Shown here in pieces: positions 33,669 through 42,903 of a DNA stretch of 64,000 nt; the first letter of the stretch is position 1, and the number at the start of each line of letters is the position of its first letter. A model generated the notes under the pieces. The model had not been told where the DNA came from. It was given only the letters and a program-made list of their open reading frames with translations, and made no database searches. The position numbers and the translations under genes are program-made. The DNA is from AWTP1-18 sp036504515 (GTDB lineage Bacteria > Pseudomonadota > Gammaproteobacteria > Burkholderiales > Rhodocyclaceae). The DNA is taken from positions 310,001-374,000 of the forward strand of contig DASXVA010000007.1 of the NCBI GenBank assembly GCA_036504515.1, written 5' to 3'.

Positions 33669-34729
33669 TCAGCCGTTGGTTTTTCGCTCAGGCGCTTGAT
33701 CGCCCAAGCCACATGCTCCTGCACCAGAGGCGCCGGATGGTCGGTCCTCTGATGCAGCGCAGCCAGGGCCTCTGCTGTTGCGGGGCCATTCCCCAGACCG
33801 ACAGCAATATTTCGTAGCCATCGTTCATGGCCGATGCGGCGTATCGCCGAACCGGCCAGGCGAGTATTGAACTCTTCTTCCGTCCAGGCAAATAGCGTAA
33901 CCAGCGATGCCGTATCAAGGCCATGACGAACGGCAAAGTCTTCCTCCTTGCTCAAGGGGGCGAAACGATTCCAGGGGCAGCAGAGTTGGCAATCGTCACA
34001 GCCGTAGACCCGGTTGCCGATCAGCGGACGTAACGCCTCGGGAATGCTGCCTTTGAGCTCAATGGTCAGGTAGGAAATGCAGCATCTTGCATCAACTTGG
34101 TAAGGGGCAACGATGGCGCCGGTTGGGCAGGACTGGATGCAGCTCGTACAGGTGCCGCAATGATCGGCAATGGGGGCATCGGGTGGTAGCGGAAGGTCCG
34201 TGTAAATTTCCCCAAGGAAGAAGAAAGACCCCGCCTCGCGAGTCAGCAACAGACTATGTTTGCCGCGCCAACCAAGGCCTGCCTGGGTGGCCAGGGCCAC
34301 CTCCATGACCGGGGCCGAGTCGGTGAAAACACGGTAGCCGAAAGGCCCGGCTTCTGCGGCTATTCGCTCGGCCAGTTTTTGCAGACGATTGCGCAATACC
34401 TTGTGATAGTCCCGTCCCAACGCATAACGGCTGATGTGCGCCTTAGTGCTATCGGCCAAGACGGTTTCTGAATCTTGGGCTTCAGGGCGGTAGTCGAGGC
34501 GGGCGGTAATGACGCTGATGGTGCCAGGAACCAATTCGGCCGGTCGGGACCGCTTGCTGCCATGGCTCGCCATATAATCCATCTCGCCGTGAAAACCTTG
34601 TGCCAGCCAGTTCTTCAGTCCTTCTTCGGCTTCGTCAAGGTCGGTTCCGGCGATGCTAATGGCATCCAGTCCGAGTTCAGCCCCCCATTCCTTGATCTGT
34701 TTTGCCAGTGAGTTCCAGTCTCCATGCAT
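33665..34729 (-). CDS. queG: Epoxyqueuosine reductase QueG
   Basis: 354-aa cobalamin-dependent enzyme. Two 4Fe-4S clusters are supplied by HCGTCTSCIQSCPTGAI and YGCDDCQLCCPWNRFA, and the N-terminal domain with FTDSAPVMEVALATQAGLGW is the conserved substrate/cofactor region. A C-terminal HEAT-like part ends the protein. It does the last step of queuosine synthesis at tRNA position 34. The usual DARRCISY reads DARCCISY here. Its start codon lies inside the 5' end of divergent tsaE (6-base overlap). Confidence 0.95.
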   Translation of the reverse strand: MHGDWNSLAKQIKEWGAELGLDAISIAGTDLDEAEEGLKNWLAQGFHGEMDYMASHGSKRSRPAELVPGTISVITARLDYRPEAQDSETVLADSTKAHISRYALGRDYHKVLRNRLQKLAERIAAEAGPFGYRVFTDSAPVMEVALATQAGLGWRGKHSLLLTREAGSFFFLGEIYTDLPLPPDAPIADHCGTCTSCIQSCPTGAIVAPYQVDARCCISYLTIELKGSIPEALRPLIGNRVYGCDDCQLCCPWNRFAPLSKEEDFAVRHGLDTASLVTLFAWTEEEFNTRLAGSAIRRIGHERWLRNIAVGLGNGPATAEALAALHQRTDHPAPLVQEHVAWAIKRLSEKPTAD

Positions 34730-35257
34730 GCTTCCGATGATAACCGCGTGAATGTCGATTTGCCCGACGAGGCTGAAACCTTGGCTCTGGGCGCTTGTCT
34801 ATCTCAAGCTTTGCTGCCAGGAGACGTTGTTACTCTTGAGGGCGATCTTGGGGCAGGCAAGACAACGCTGGTGCGGGGGCTGCTGCAGGGGCTTGGTTAT
34901 CAGGGAAAAGTTAAAAGCCCTACCTACACATTGGTTGAACCTCATGCGGTTTCTGGATTAAACTTGTATCACTTTGATTTTTATAGGCTGAATCAGCCCG
35001 AGGAATACCTTGAAGCCGGTCTGGACGAATACTTTGCAGGGCAGGGCATCTGTTTGGTCGAATGGCCAGACAAAGCCGCGCCCTATCTGCCTGAGCCTAA
35101 CCTCAGGGTGGAGCTTGCTGTGTCCGGAAATGGCCGCCTGGCGCGGGTTTCAGCCCTTGATCAACGGGGGCGCACATGTCTGACCAGCCTCCGTTCAGCC
35201 TTGATGAAATCGGGTTTACCCGGCGCGACATCCTCAAATTTGCCGCCGCCAGCCTGA
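34724..35257 (+). CDS. tsaE: tRNA threonylcarbamoyladenosine synthesis ATPase TsaE
   Basis: 177-aa P-loop protein. Walker A is EGDLGAGKTTLVRG (about 39-52), followed by VKSPTYTLVEPH and LYHFDFYRL, all TsaE hallmarks. It works with TsaB and TsaD to make t6A37 on tRNAs reading ANN codons. The start overlaps that of queG in the sequence CATGCAT, and its 3' end overlaps amiC by 82 bases, so the two plus-strand genes are probably coupled. The C-terminal 30 residues lie in the overlap and may be dispensable. Confidence 0.93.
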   Translation: MHASDDNRVNVDLPDEAETLALGACLSQALLPGDVVTLEGDLGAGKTTLVRGLLQGLGYQGKVKSPTYTLVEPHAVSGLNLYHFDFYRLNQPEEYLEAGLDEYFAGQGICLVEWPDKAAPYLPEPNLRVELAVSGNGRLARVSALDQRGRTCLTSLRSALMKSGLPGATSSNLPPPA

Positions 35258-36513
35258 CCCTGGCTGTTTCTCCTGTCGGCTTTGCTGCCAGCACCGCCAT
35301 GGGGGTGCGGGTCTGGCCCGCTAAGGATTACACCCGGGTGACCCTGGAATACAGCCAGCCCATCAAGTTCACCCATTTGCTGGTCAAAGACCCGGATCGC
35401 TTGGTGGTGGATCTGGAAGGCGTGGAGTTCAACTCCGTGCTGCAGAGCCTGTCGGGCAAGATCACCGCGAACGATCCCTACATCAAGCTGATCCGCGCCG
35501 GTCGTAACAAGCCGGGGGTGGTGCGTTTGGTGATTGAGCTGAAGGGCGAGATCAAGCCCCAGGTGTTCACCTTGAATCCGGTCGGCGAATACGGCCATCG
35601 GCTGGTGATGGACCTCTATCCGGTGCAGCCGGTTGATCCGCTCATGGCGCTCTTGGACAAGGCTTCCGATGCGCCGCTGAAAGCGGATTCGCAATTGGGC
35701 ATGAACGATAAGCCCACGGAAACTCCCCGCGACAAGCTGAAGGACAAGAGTAACGATAAATCTGCCGACAAGGCCGATGGCATCCCCGATGTTTCCCGCC
35801 TGGTCACCGTCGTATTGGACCCCGGTCATGGGGGCGAAGACCCGGGCGCAGTGGGGCAGGGCGGCAACTTTGAAAAGAATGTGGTGCTCTCCATTGCCCA
35901 TCGGCTCAAGGCCAAGATCGACGCAGAGCAGAACATGCGTTCCACTCTAACCCGGGATGGCGATTTCTTTATTCCGCTCCATCAGCGGGTACAGAAGGCG
36001 CGGCGGGTGCAGGCGGACCTGTTTGTCTCGGTCCATGCCGATGCTTTTCTCAAGTCCACCGCCCGGGGTTCCAGCGTCTTTGTGTTGTCCGAGAACGGTG
36101 CGTCTTCTACCGCCGCTCGCTGGCTGGCGAAGAAGGAAAACGACGCGGATCTGATCGGTGGCGTCAATCTTGATGTGAAAGATCCCTTCTTGGCCAAAAC
36201 CCTACTGGATCTGTCGCAGACAGCCACCCTCAACGACAGCCTTAAACTGGGTAAGTCAGTGCTGGGCGAGTTGGGCCGGATCAATACGCTGCATAAGGGT
36301 GAGGTGGAGCAGGCCGGGTTTGCCGTGCTCAAGGCGCCGGACATTCCCTCGATTCTGGTGGAGACGGCTTTTATCTCCAATCCAGAGGAAGAAGCCCGTC
36401 TGACCGATGAGGATTACCAGGACAAAATGGCCGAAGCCATCCTGCGCGGGATCAAACGCTACTTCGCCAAAAATCCACCTCTCGCCAAATCCAAGTTGGC
36501 GCGGCTGGATTGA
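35176..36513 (+). CDS. amiC: N-acetylmuramoyl-L-alanine amidase AmiC with AMIN domain
   Basis: 445 aa. A twin-arginine signal (FTRRDILKFAAASLTLAVSP, about 14-33) sends it folded to the periplasm. An AMIN domain (about 45-150) targets the septum, a charged Lys/Asp/Ser linker (about 165-205) follows, and the zinc Amidase_3 domain has LDPGHGGEDPGA, SVHADAF and the catalytic ILVETAFISN. It splits septal peptidoglycan during division. It overlaps the tsaE end by 82 bases, the usual tsaE-amiC order. Confidence 0.94.
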   Translation: MSDQPPFSLDEIGFTRRDILKFAAASLTLAVSPVGFAASTAMGVRVWPAKDYTRVTLEYSQPIKFTHLLVKDPDRLVVDLEGVEFNSVLQSLSGKITANDPYIKLIRAGRNKPGVVRLVIELKGEIKPQVFTLNPVGEYGHRLVMDLYPVQPVDPLMALLDKASDAPLKADSQLGMNDKPTETPRDKLKDKSNDKSADKADGIPDVSRLVTVVLDPGHGGEDPGAVGQGGNFEKNVVLSIAHRLKAKIDAEQNMRSTLTRDGDFFIPLHQRVQKARRVQADLFVSVHADAFLKSTARGSSVFVLSENGASSTAARWLAKKENDADLIGGVNLDVKDPFLAKTLLDLSQTATLNDSLKLGKSVLGELGRINTLHKGEVEQAGFAVLKAPDIPSILVETAFISNPEEEARLTDEDYQDKMAEAILRGIKRYFAKNPPLAKSKLARLD

Positions 36514-36519
36514 TATAAT
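36511..36519 (+). promoter_or_regulatory. Extended -10 promoter for ribF-ileS operon
   Basis: TGATATAAT (extended -10, TG-N-TATAAT) right at the amiC stop, about 60 bases before ribF. No good -35 is seen, as expected for an extended -10. Confidence 0.5.
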
Positions 36520-36579
36520 CCGCACCCTTTCCACACGCTTGTCCCTTGTTGCCCTATAGCGGGCAAGGTCTTGTCTTTA

Positions 36580-37515
36580 ATGCGGGTTTTTCTCGGAGTC
36601 CCTGAACAGGCAGTGTCCCCCACGGTGCTGACCATCGGCAATTTCGATGGCGTCCATCTGGGGCATCAGGCCATGTTGCAGCAATTGCGAGCCAGGGCTG
36701 ATGCGCTGGGGGTGCCTGCTGCCGTTTTGACCTTTGAACCTCATCCCCGGGAAGTCTTTGCTCCCGGTCAGGCACCGGCGCGACTGACCAGCCTGCGGGA
36801 AAAGCTGGCCTTGCTGGAAGCCTGTGGTGTTGATCAGGTGTACCTGTTCCGCTTTACTCGAAAACAAGCGGCAATGAGTGCCGAAGGCTTCATTGAGCGT
36901 TTTCTCATGGCAGGGCTGGCGGTAAAGCATGTGATCATCGGCGACGACTTTCGTTTTGGTCAGGGCCGCAAGGGCGACTTGGCCCTGTTGCAGGCCTACG
37001 GAAATAAGCATGGTTTTGTGGCCGAGGCCTTGAGCACCGTTGAGCAAGAAGGCTCCCGGGTTTCAAGCTCTGCCGTGAGGGATGCCTTGGCTGCCAGCGA
37101 TCTGGAACAGGCTGCTGTATTGCTGGGCCGCCCCTACGCCATTGCTGGCCGGGTGGTTCATGGCGACAAGATCGGTCGTACCCTTGGCTACCCCACAGCC
37201 AATGTGCAACTCAAACGCAAGCGGGTGCCCATGCGGGGCGTTTATGCGGTGACGGTTTCCGGACTGGATAAGCGTCAGCTCGCAGGGGCGGCAAGTATCG
37301 GTGTTCGGCCCACGGTAGCCCAAGGCCTCAAGCCGGTGTTGGAGGTCCATTTGCTGGACTTCGCCCAGGACATATACGGTGCCCATGTGACGGTGCATTT
37401 TCAGCATCGTCTGCGGGACGAAGTGAAATTTGATTCTTTCGATGCACTCAAGCGCCAGATCGGGCTGGATGTGCAGGCAACCCAAGATTACTTTGCAGGT
37501 AAGCAAAATGGCTGA
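36580..37515 (+). CDS. ribF: Bifunctional riboflavin kinase / FAD synthetase
   Basis: 311 aa from the ATG at 36580; a TTG at 36571 is also in frame. The N-terminal FMN adenylyltransferase domain has TIGNFDGVHLGHQAML and VSSSAVRDALA; the C-terminal kinase domain has GRTLGYPTANVQL and GVYAVTVSG. It makes FMN and FAD. Its end overlaps ileS by 8 bases, and ribF-ileS-lspA is a conserved operon. Confidence 0.96.
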   Translation: MRVFLGVPEQAVSPTVLTIGNFDGVHLGHQAMLQQLRARADALGVPAAVLTFEPHPREVFAPGQAPARLTSLREKLALLEACGVDQVYLFRFTRKQAAMSAEGFIERFLMAGLAVKHVIIGDDFRFGQGRKGDLALLQAYGNKHGFVAEALSTVEQEGSRVSSSAVRDALAASDLEQAAVLLGRPYAIAGRVVHGDKIGRTLGYPTANVQLKRKRVPMRGVYAVTVSGLDKRQLAGAASIGVRPTVAQGLKPVLEVHLLDFAQDIYGAHVTVHFQHRLRDEVKFDSFDALKRQIGLDVQATQDYFAGKQNG

Positions 37516-40336
37516 CAACAAAGCTGAGCAAAAGGCGGACTACCGCGCCACCCTCAACATGCCCGACACCCCCTTTCCCATGCGGGGCGATCTCGCCAAG
37601 CGGGAGCCGGGCTGGATCAAACAGTGGCAGGAAAAAAAGCTGTACGAGAAGATTCGCAAGGCCTCTGCTGGTCGGCCCCAGTTCATCCTGCATGACGGCC
37701 CTCCCTACGCCAACGGCAGCCTGCACCTGGGCCATGCCCTGAATAAAGTGCTGAAGGACATCATCGTTCGCTCCAAGACACTGTCCGGCTTTGATGCGCC
37801 CTACGTGCCGGGCTGGGACTGCCATGGTCTGCCCATCGAACACAAGATCGAAGTGACCCACGGCAAGAACCTGCCCGCCGACAAGGTGCGGGAACTCTCC
37901 CGGGCCTATGCCGCCGAGCAGGTGGATATCCAGAAGGCAGGTTTCATCCGCCTCGGTGTGCTGGGGGATTGGGACAACCCCTACCTGACCATGAACTTCG
38001 CCAACGAGGCCGGTGAAATTCGCGCCCTGGCTGAGATGGTGAAGGGCGGTTTCGTGTTCAAGGGTTTGAAGCCGGTGAACTGGTGCTTCGATTGCGGCTC
38101 CGCCCTGGCCGAAGCCGAGGTGGAATACGAGGACAAGAAGTCCGATGCCATCGACGTGGTCTTCCGCGTCAGCGACAAGGACGAAGCCAAGCTGGCTGCG
38201 GCCTTCGGCGTGGCTTCTCTTGGCAAGTCGGCCCATGTAGTGATCTGGACCACGACTCCTTGGACCATCCCTGCCAACCAGGCCCTGAACATCCATCCCG
38301 AATTTGACTATGCGCTCGTGGATGTGGGCGACAAGCTGCTGATTCTGGCCGCCGAATTAGTGGAGGGCTGCCTCAAGCGTTACGGCCTGGAAGGCAGCGT
38401 GATCGCCAAGACCAAGGGCGAAGCCTTGGCTGGTATTGAGTTCAAGCATCCCTTCTATGACCGCCTCTCGCCCGTCTACATGGCCGAGTACGTGGGTGTG
38501 GATGCGGGTACCGGCATCGTTCATTGCGCTCCTGCCTATGGTGCGGACGACTTTGTGATCTGGCGCGCCAACGGCCGCAGCTTCGACGACATCCTCAATC
38601 CGGTGCAAGGCAACGGCGTCTACGTGCCTAGCCTGGAGTTCTTCGGCGGCCAGTTCATTTGGAAGGCAAACCCCAATATCGTCGCCAAGTTGGGTGAGGT
38701 CGGAGCCCTGCTCAAGCACGAGACCATCAACCACAGCTACATGCACTGCTGGCGCCACAAGACTCCCATCATCTACCGCGCCACGGCCCAGTGGTTTGTG
38801 GGCATGGATACCCAACCCAAAGCCGGCGCACCGCTGCGTGAACGGGCACTCAAGGCGATTGAGGAAACCGAGTTTTTCCCCGGCTGGGGCAAGCCCCGCC
38901 TGCATGCCATGATCGCCGGTCGGCCTGACTGGTGTATCTCCCGTCAGCGGAATTGGGGCGTGCCGATTCCCTTCTTCCTGCACAAGGAAAGCGGTGAGCT
39001 GCATCCCCGCACGGTGGAATTGATGGAGCAGGTGGCTCAGCGGGTCGAGAAGGAAGGGATCGAAGCCTGGTTCAAGCTTGATGCTGCCGAACTGCTGGGT
39101 GCCGAGGCGGCCCAGTACGACAAGATCAGCGACACCCTGGACGTGTGGTTCGACTCGGGCACCACCCACTGGCATGTGTTGCGGGGCTCTCACCCCATGG
39201 GCCATGCTAGCGGTCCTCGCGCCGACCTTTATCTGGAAGGTTCAGATCAACATCGCGGCTGGTTCCATTCATCCCTGCTCACCGGCGCCGCCATTGACGG
39301 CCACGCGCCTTACAAAGCTCTGCTGACCCACGGCTTTACCGTGGATGAGACAGGCCGCAAGATGAGCAAGTCCTTGGGCAACACCATCCTGCCCGAAGAA
39401 ATCAGCGACAAGCAGGGTGCCGAAATCCTCCGTCTGTGGGTCGCCAACACGGATTACTCCGGCGAGTTGGCCCTGTCCAAACAAATTCTCGATCGAGTGG
39501 TGGAGGTCTATCGCCGTCTGCGCAATACCTTGCGCTTCCTGCTCTCCAACACGGTGGACTTCGATGTCGCCAAGGATGCGGTGCCCGTCGATCAACTGCT
39601 GGACATCGACCGCTATGCTCTGGCCCTGACGCGTCGGCTTGCGGCTCAGTGCGAGGACGATTACGGCAAGTACGAATTCCATCGCGTGGTGCAGGGCCTG
39701 CAACTGTTCTGCTCCGAGGACCTGGGTGGCTTTTACCTGGACATTCTCAAGGACCGTCTCTACACCAGCGCGGTCGATTCCCGCGCCCGCCGCTCGGCTC
39801 AGACTGCCCTGTGGCACATCACCCAGACCGTGGTCAAACTGATGGCCCCCATCCTTTCCTTTACCGCCGAAGAAATCTGGCAAGTGATTGGCCGTGATGC
39901 TGAAGACAGCGTGATGCTGCATACGTGGCATGTCCTGCCAGCGCAAACGGGTGAGGAGGAGCTGGTCAATCGGTGGCAGCACATCCGCGAAGTCCGCGGC
40001 GAGGTAAGCAAGGAACTGGAAAATCTTCGGACGGAAGGCAAGATCGGCTCTTCCCTTCAAGCGGAAGTGGAAATCCGCGCCAGCGGCGCTCGCTACGAAG
40101 CCTTGGCTTCCCTGGGTGATGATCTGCGCTTTGTCCTGATTTGTTCCAAGGTGGTGTTGGTCAAGGCGGCTGATAGTGCTGCCGAAGCCATCATCGCCAC
40201 TAGCAGCAGTCATGCAAAATGCGGCCGCTGTTGGCATTGGCGTAGCGATGTGGGCCTGAACGGCGAGCATCCCGAACTGTGTGGTCGTTGCGTGGAGAAT
40301 CTGCACGGCGATGGGGAAGTTCGTCACCATGCCTGA
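37508..40336 (+). CDS. ileS: Isoleucyl-tRNA synthetase
   Basis: 942-aa class Ia synthetase of the bacterial type 1. The HIGH motif is PYANGSLHLGHALNK (about residue 64), the KMSKS motif is GRKMSKSLGN (about 617), and the C-terminal zinc site is CGRCWHWRSD with a second CGRC pair. The CP1 editing domain lies between about 200 and 400. The ATG at 37508 is 7 bases before the ribF stop; longer frames upstream shadow ribF. lspA overlaps its end by 8 bases. Confidence 0.97.
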   Translation: MADNKAEQKADYRATLNMPDTPFPMRGDLAKREPGWIKQWQEKKLYEKIRKASAGRPQFILHDGPPYANGSLHLGHALNKVLKDIIVRSKTLSGFDAPYVPGWDCHGLPIEHKIEVTHGKNLPADKVRELSRAYAAEQVDIQKAGFIRLGVLGDWDNPYLTMNFANEAGEIRALAEMVKGGFVFKGLKPVNWCFDCGSALAEAEVEYEDKKSDAIDVVFRVSDKDEAKLAAAFGVASLGKSAHVVIWTTTPWTIPANQALNIHPEFDYALVDVGDKLLILAAELVEGCLKRYGLEGSVIAKTKGEALAGIEFKHPFYDRLSPVYMAEYVGVDAGTGIVHCAPAYGADDFVIWRANGRSFDDILNPVQGNGVYVPSLEFFGGQFIWKANPNIVAKLGEVGALLKHETINHSYMHCWRHKTPIIYRATAQWFVGMDTQPKAGAPLRERALKAIEETEFFPGWGKPRLHAMIAGRPDWCISRQRNWGVPIPFFLHKESGELHPRTVELMEQVAQRVEKEGIEAWFKLDAAELLGAEAAQYDKISDTLDVWFDSGTTHWHVLRGSHPMGHASGPRADLYLEGSDQHRGWFHSSLLTGAAIDGHAPYKALLTHGFTVDETGRKMSKSLGNTILPEEISDKQGAEILRLWVANTDYSGELALSKQILDRVVEVYRRLRNTLRFLLSNTVDFDVAKDAVPVDQLLDIDRYALALTRRLAAQCEDDYGKYEFHRVVQGLQLFCSEDLGGFYLDILKDRLYTSAVDSRARRSAQTALWHITQTVVKLMAPILSFTAEEIWQVIGRDAEDSVMLHTWHVLPAQTGEEELVNRWQHIREVRGEVSKELENLRTEGKIGSSLQAEVEIRASGARYEALASLGDDLRFVLICSKVVLVKAADSAAEAIIATSSSHAKCGRCWHWRSDVGLNGEHPELCGRCVENLHGDGEVRHHA

Positions 40337-40805
40337 TCTGCGCAAGGTCATGCCTTGGTACGGCCTTGCCGCCTTTGTGATTGCGGCAGACCAGGCCAGC
40401 AAGGCTGCCATCATTGCTGCCTTTCAGCTTGGGGAAGGGATTGCCCTGACCGGATTTTTCAATCTGGTCTTTGTCTTCAATCGGGGTGCCGCCTTCAGCT
40501 TTTTGGCAACAGCAGGGGGCTGGCAGCACTGGTTTTTCGCCGCCCTGGCCTTGGGCGTATCTGCCTATATCGTCTCCCTGCTACGCAAACATGCCGAGCA
40601 GAAACTGATGTGCGCTGCCTTGGCGATGGTCATGGGCGGTGCCATCGGCAACGTGATTGACCGTTTTGTTCATGGCGCAGTAGTCGACTTCCTAGACGTC
40701 CATGTTGCCGGCTGGCACTGGCCCGCCTTCAATGTGGCGGACTCCGCCATCTGTATCGGCGTGGTATTGCTGTTGTGGCTCCAACTCAGAGAATCCAAAA
40801 AATGA
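40329..40805 (+). CDS. lspA: Lipoprotein signal peptidase
   Basis: 158-aa inner-membrane aspartyl protease with four helices. The catalytic aspartates are in GNVIDRFVHGAVVDFLDVH and FNVADSAICIGV; AADQASKAAI and FNRGAAFSFL are the other conserved boxes. It removes signal peptides from prolipoproteins and is the target of globomycin. It overlaps ileS by 8 and fkpB by 4 bases. Confidence 0.96.
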   Translation: MPDLRKVMPWYGLAAFVIAADQASKAAIIAAFQLGEGIALTGFFNLVFVFNRGAAFSFLATAGGWQHWFFAALALGVSAYIVSLLRKHAEQKLMCAALAMVMGGAIGNVIDRFVHGAVVDFLDVHVAGWHWPAFNVADSAICIGVVLLLWLQLRESKK

Positions 40806-41233
40806 CAGAAACCGTTAAACCCGATAGCTTCGTCACGCTCCACTACCGGCTTGCCGCTGATGATGGGTTGGAGTTGATGAATACCTTCAAGGAGCGTCCC
40901 GCCACCCTCAAAATGGGCAGCGGCCAATTGGCCCCGACTTTGGAGGGTTGCGTTCTGGGTATGGCTGAAGGCGAGCGCAAGACTTTCAAACTTGAACCCG
41001 GCCAGGCTTTTGGTGCCCGAACGGATGATCTGGTGCAGCGCATCGCTCGCAGCCAGATTTCAGACAACTACGTGGTGGAGTCCGGAGCCCAGGTGGACTT
41101 TATGTCCGAAACCGGCGAAAAGTTTTCCGGGTTTGTCCGCAACTTCGACGAGACGACGGTGCTGATGGATTTCAACCATCCCCTCGCCGGCAAACACCTA
41201 GAGTTCGAAGTGCAAGTTATCGGAGTCCTGTAA
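40802..41233 (+). CDS. fkpB: FKBP-type peptidyl-prolyl isomerase (SlpA/FkpB)
   Basis: 143-aa SlyD/SlpA-type FKBP. FVTLHYRLAADDGLELMNTF begins the fold, GMAEGERKTFKLEPGQAFG is the family core, and the insert-in-flap domain follows (about 75-125). No metal-binding His-rich tail as in SlyD. It catalyses proline isomerisation and chaperones. It overlaps lspA by ATGA and ispH by one base (TAATG), the usual lspA-fkpB-ispH chain. Confidence 0.93.
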   Translation: MTETVKPDSFVTLHYRLAADDGLELMNTFKERPATLKMGSGQLAPTLEGCVLGMAEGERKTFKLEPGQAFGARTDDLVQRIARSQISDNYVVESGAQVDFMSETGEKFSGFVRNFDETTVLMDFNHPLAGKHLEFEVQVIGVL

Positions 41234-42156
41234 TGGAAATTCTGCTCGCCAACCCCAGGGGCTTCTGTGCAGGTGTCGAACGGGCTATTGCGATTGTTGA
41301 ACGGGCCTTGGAAAAATTCGGCAGTCCTATCTATGTGCGGCATGAAGTGGTTCACAACCGCTATGTGGTGGACGACCTGAAGCAGAAGGGCGCTATTTTT
41401 ATTGAAAATCTGGATGAAGTACCCGCCGGTGCTACCTTGATCTTCAGCGCCCATGGGGTGCCCAAGTCAGTTCGGGAAGAAGCTGAGCGGCGTGGCTTTC
41501 GTTTGTTCGATGCCACCTGCCCTCTGGTGACCAAAGTGCACATCGAGGTTTCCCGCATGCGGGAGCAGGGGCGAGAAATTGTCATGATCGGCCATAAGGG
41601 GCATCCCGAAGTAGAAGGTACGATGGGGCAGGCCAGCGGAGGCATGTATCTGGTGGAAACCCTTGAGGATGTGGCTGGTCTTGGTGTCAAGGATGCTGGC
41701 AGTCTTGCCTATGTCACCCAGACGACTCTGTCAGTGGATGATGCTGATCAGGTGGTGGCTGCTCTCCGGGCACGCTTTCCTGCCATTGTTGGGCCGAAAA
41801 AAGATGACATCTGCTATGCCACCCAAAATCGCCAGGATGCCGTCAAAGCGCTAACGCCTTTGGTGGAATTGGTCATTGTGGTCGGCTCCCGCAACAGTTC
41901 CAATTCCAATCGGTTAAGAGAGGTTGCTGCCAACCTTGGGGTGCCTGCCCATTTAGTGGATGATGCGAGCGCCATCGACCTAGCTTGGCTGGAAAATTGC
42001 AAGCGGGTCGGCGTTACTGCCGGCGCTTCAGCACCTGAGGTGCTCGTGACCGAAGTGATCGCGCGGCTCCAATCCCTTGGTCTTGGTGTCGTGACGCAAG
42101 TGGCTGGCAAGGAAGAAAATGTCCAGTTCCCTTTGCCTAAGGAACTGACGAGCTAA
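41233..42156 (+). CDS. ispH: 4-hydroxy-3-methylbut-2-enyl diphosphate reductase
   Basis: 307-aa 4Fe-4S enzyme. The three cluster cysteines are in NPRGFCAGVERA, FDATCPLVTKVH and DICYATQNRQDAV; FSAHGVP and VGSRNSSNSNRL are also conserved. It performs the last MEP step to IPP and DMAPP. It is last in the ribF-ileS-lspA-fkpB-ispH operon and convergent with the TonB-like gene. Confidence 0.97.
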   Translation: MEILLANPRGFCAGVERAIAIVERALEKFGSPIYVRHEVVHNRYVVDDLKQKGAIFIENLDEVPAGATLIFSAHGVPKSVREEAERRGFRLFDATCPLVTKVHIEVSRMREQGREIVMIGHKGHPEVEGTMGQASGGMYLVETLEDVAGLGVKDAGSLAYVTQTTLSVDDADQVVAALRARFPAIVGPKKDDICYATQNRQDAVKALTPLVELVIVVGSRNSSNSNRLREVAANLGVPAHLVDDASAIDLAWLENCKRVGVTAGASAPEVLVTEVIARLQSLGLGVVTQVAGKEENVQFPLPKELTS

Positions 42157-42211
42157 GGTAGCTCTGAATAAACTTGCTCGTCCTGAGTTGGCCATAATTG
42201 CCTTTTTTTGC

Positions 42212-42877
42212 CTAAGGCGAGGGAGTGCCGGGAGCCAGTTGCATGCGTGGTGGTGCTCCTGGAGTAAAACTGACCTCAGCCACGAGCTGACTTTTCACCG
42301 GGACATCTGCAATCATGCCTGGTACGTAGTTGGCTTCCGTAAAGGCACGAATCACAGCCGAGTCAAAGATGCCATTGGGGTCGGACTCTCCAATCCGGTA
42401 TTGATCAACTCTGCCTTCCTCGTTGATAAATAAGGTGATCGTTACTCGGCCGGCGATATTTTGGGCGCTGGCCGGATAGTCTGGCCAGATCGGTTTGAGA
42501 GGGGATGGGTGGCGATGCAGGTAGCGGGCTGGGTAATACCAAGGTCCGCTAAATAGCCCGTTGCTCCCCCTCGTTTCGCTGGTGCTGTTCGCTATGGTAT
42601 TTGCTGCTGCCATTGACGGGACAGCCATTACTGGGCGCTCGGCCTGGGATAAAACTGGCCTTTCCATCGCTACCGTCGAAGTCTCAGTAGTAGGTATCCC
42701 TTGTGGTAAATCCACGGTAAAGCTTTTTGCAGACCAGTTCGACTTGACCCCGTTCACGCAAGCGCCGGGCTTGCCCGGGGCAAGGGAAAGTAGCATCCCA
42801 TGCAGCAGGATAGACAGACACACCGAGAGGCTGATGTGATAAAGCCGCCCCTCATTTCCCGGGGTGATGTCTGTCAT
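42212..42877 (-). CDS. TonB-like energy transducer protein
   Basis: 221 aa. One N-terminal helix (about 14-33, HISLSVCLSILLHGMLLSLA), a short periplasmic linker lacking the usual Pro-Lys/Glu repeats, and a TonB C-terminal domain (about 140-210: NIAGRVTITLFINEEGRVDQ, FDSAVIRAFTEANYVPG). TonB proteins carry ExbBD-derived energy to outer-membrane receptors. It starts 26 bases after pilY1 on the same strand and looks like the last gene of the minor-pilin operon; no exbB, exbD or receptor is near. Confidence 0.8.
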   Translation of the reverse strand: MTDITPGNEGRLYHISLSVCLSILLHGMLLSLAPGKPGACVNGVKSNWSAKSFTVDLPQGIPTTETSTVAMERPVLSQAERPVMAVPSMAAANTIANSTSETRGSNGLFSGPWYYPARYLHRHPSPLKPIWPDYPASAQNIAGRVTITLFINEEGRVDQYRIGESDPNGIFDSAVIRAFTEANYVPGMIADVPVKSQLVAEVSFTPGAPPRMQLAPGTPSP

Positions 42878-42903
42878 TGATCCACCATGCTGTGCGAGCG
42901 CTT

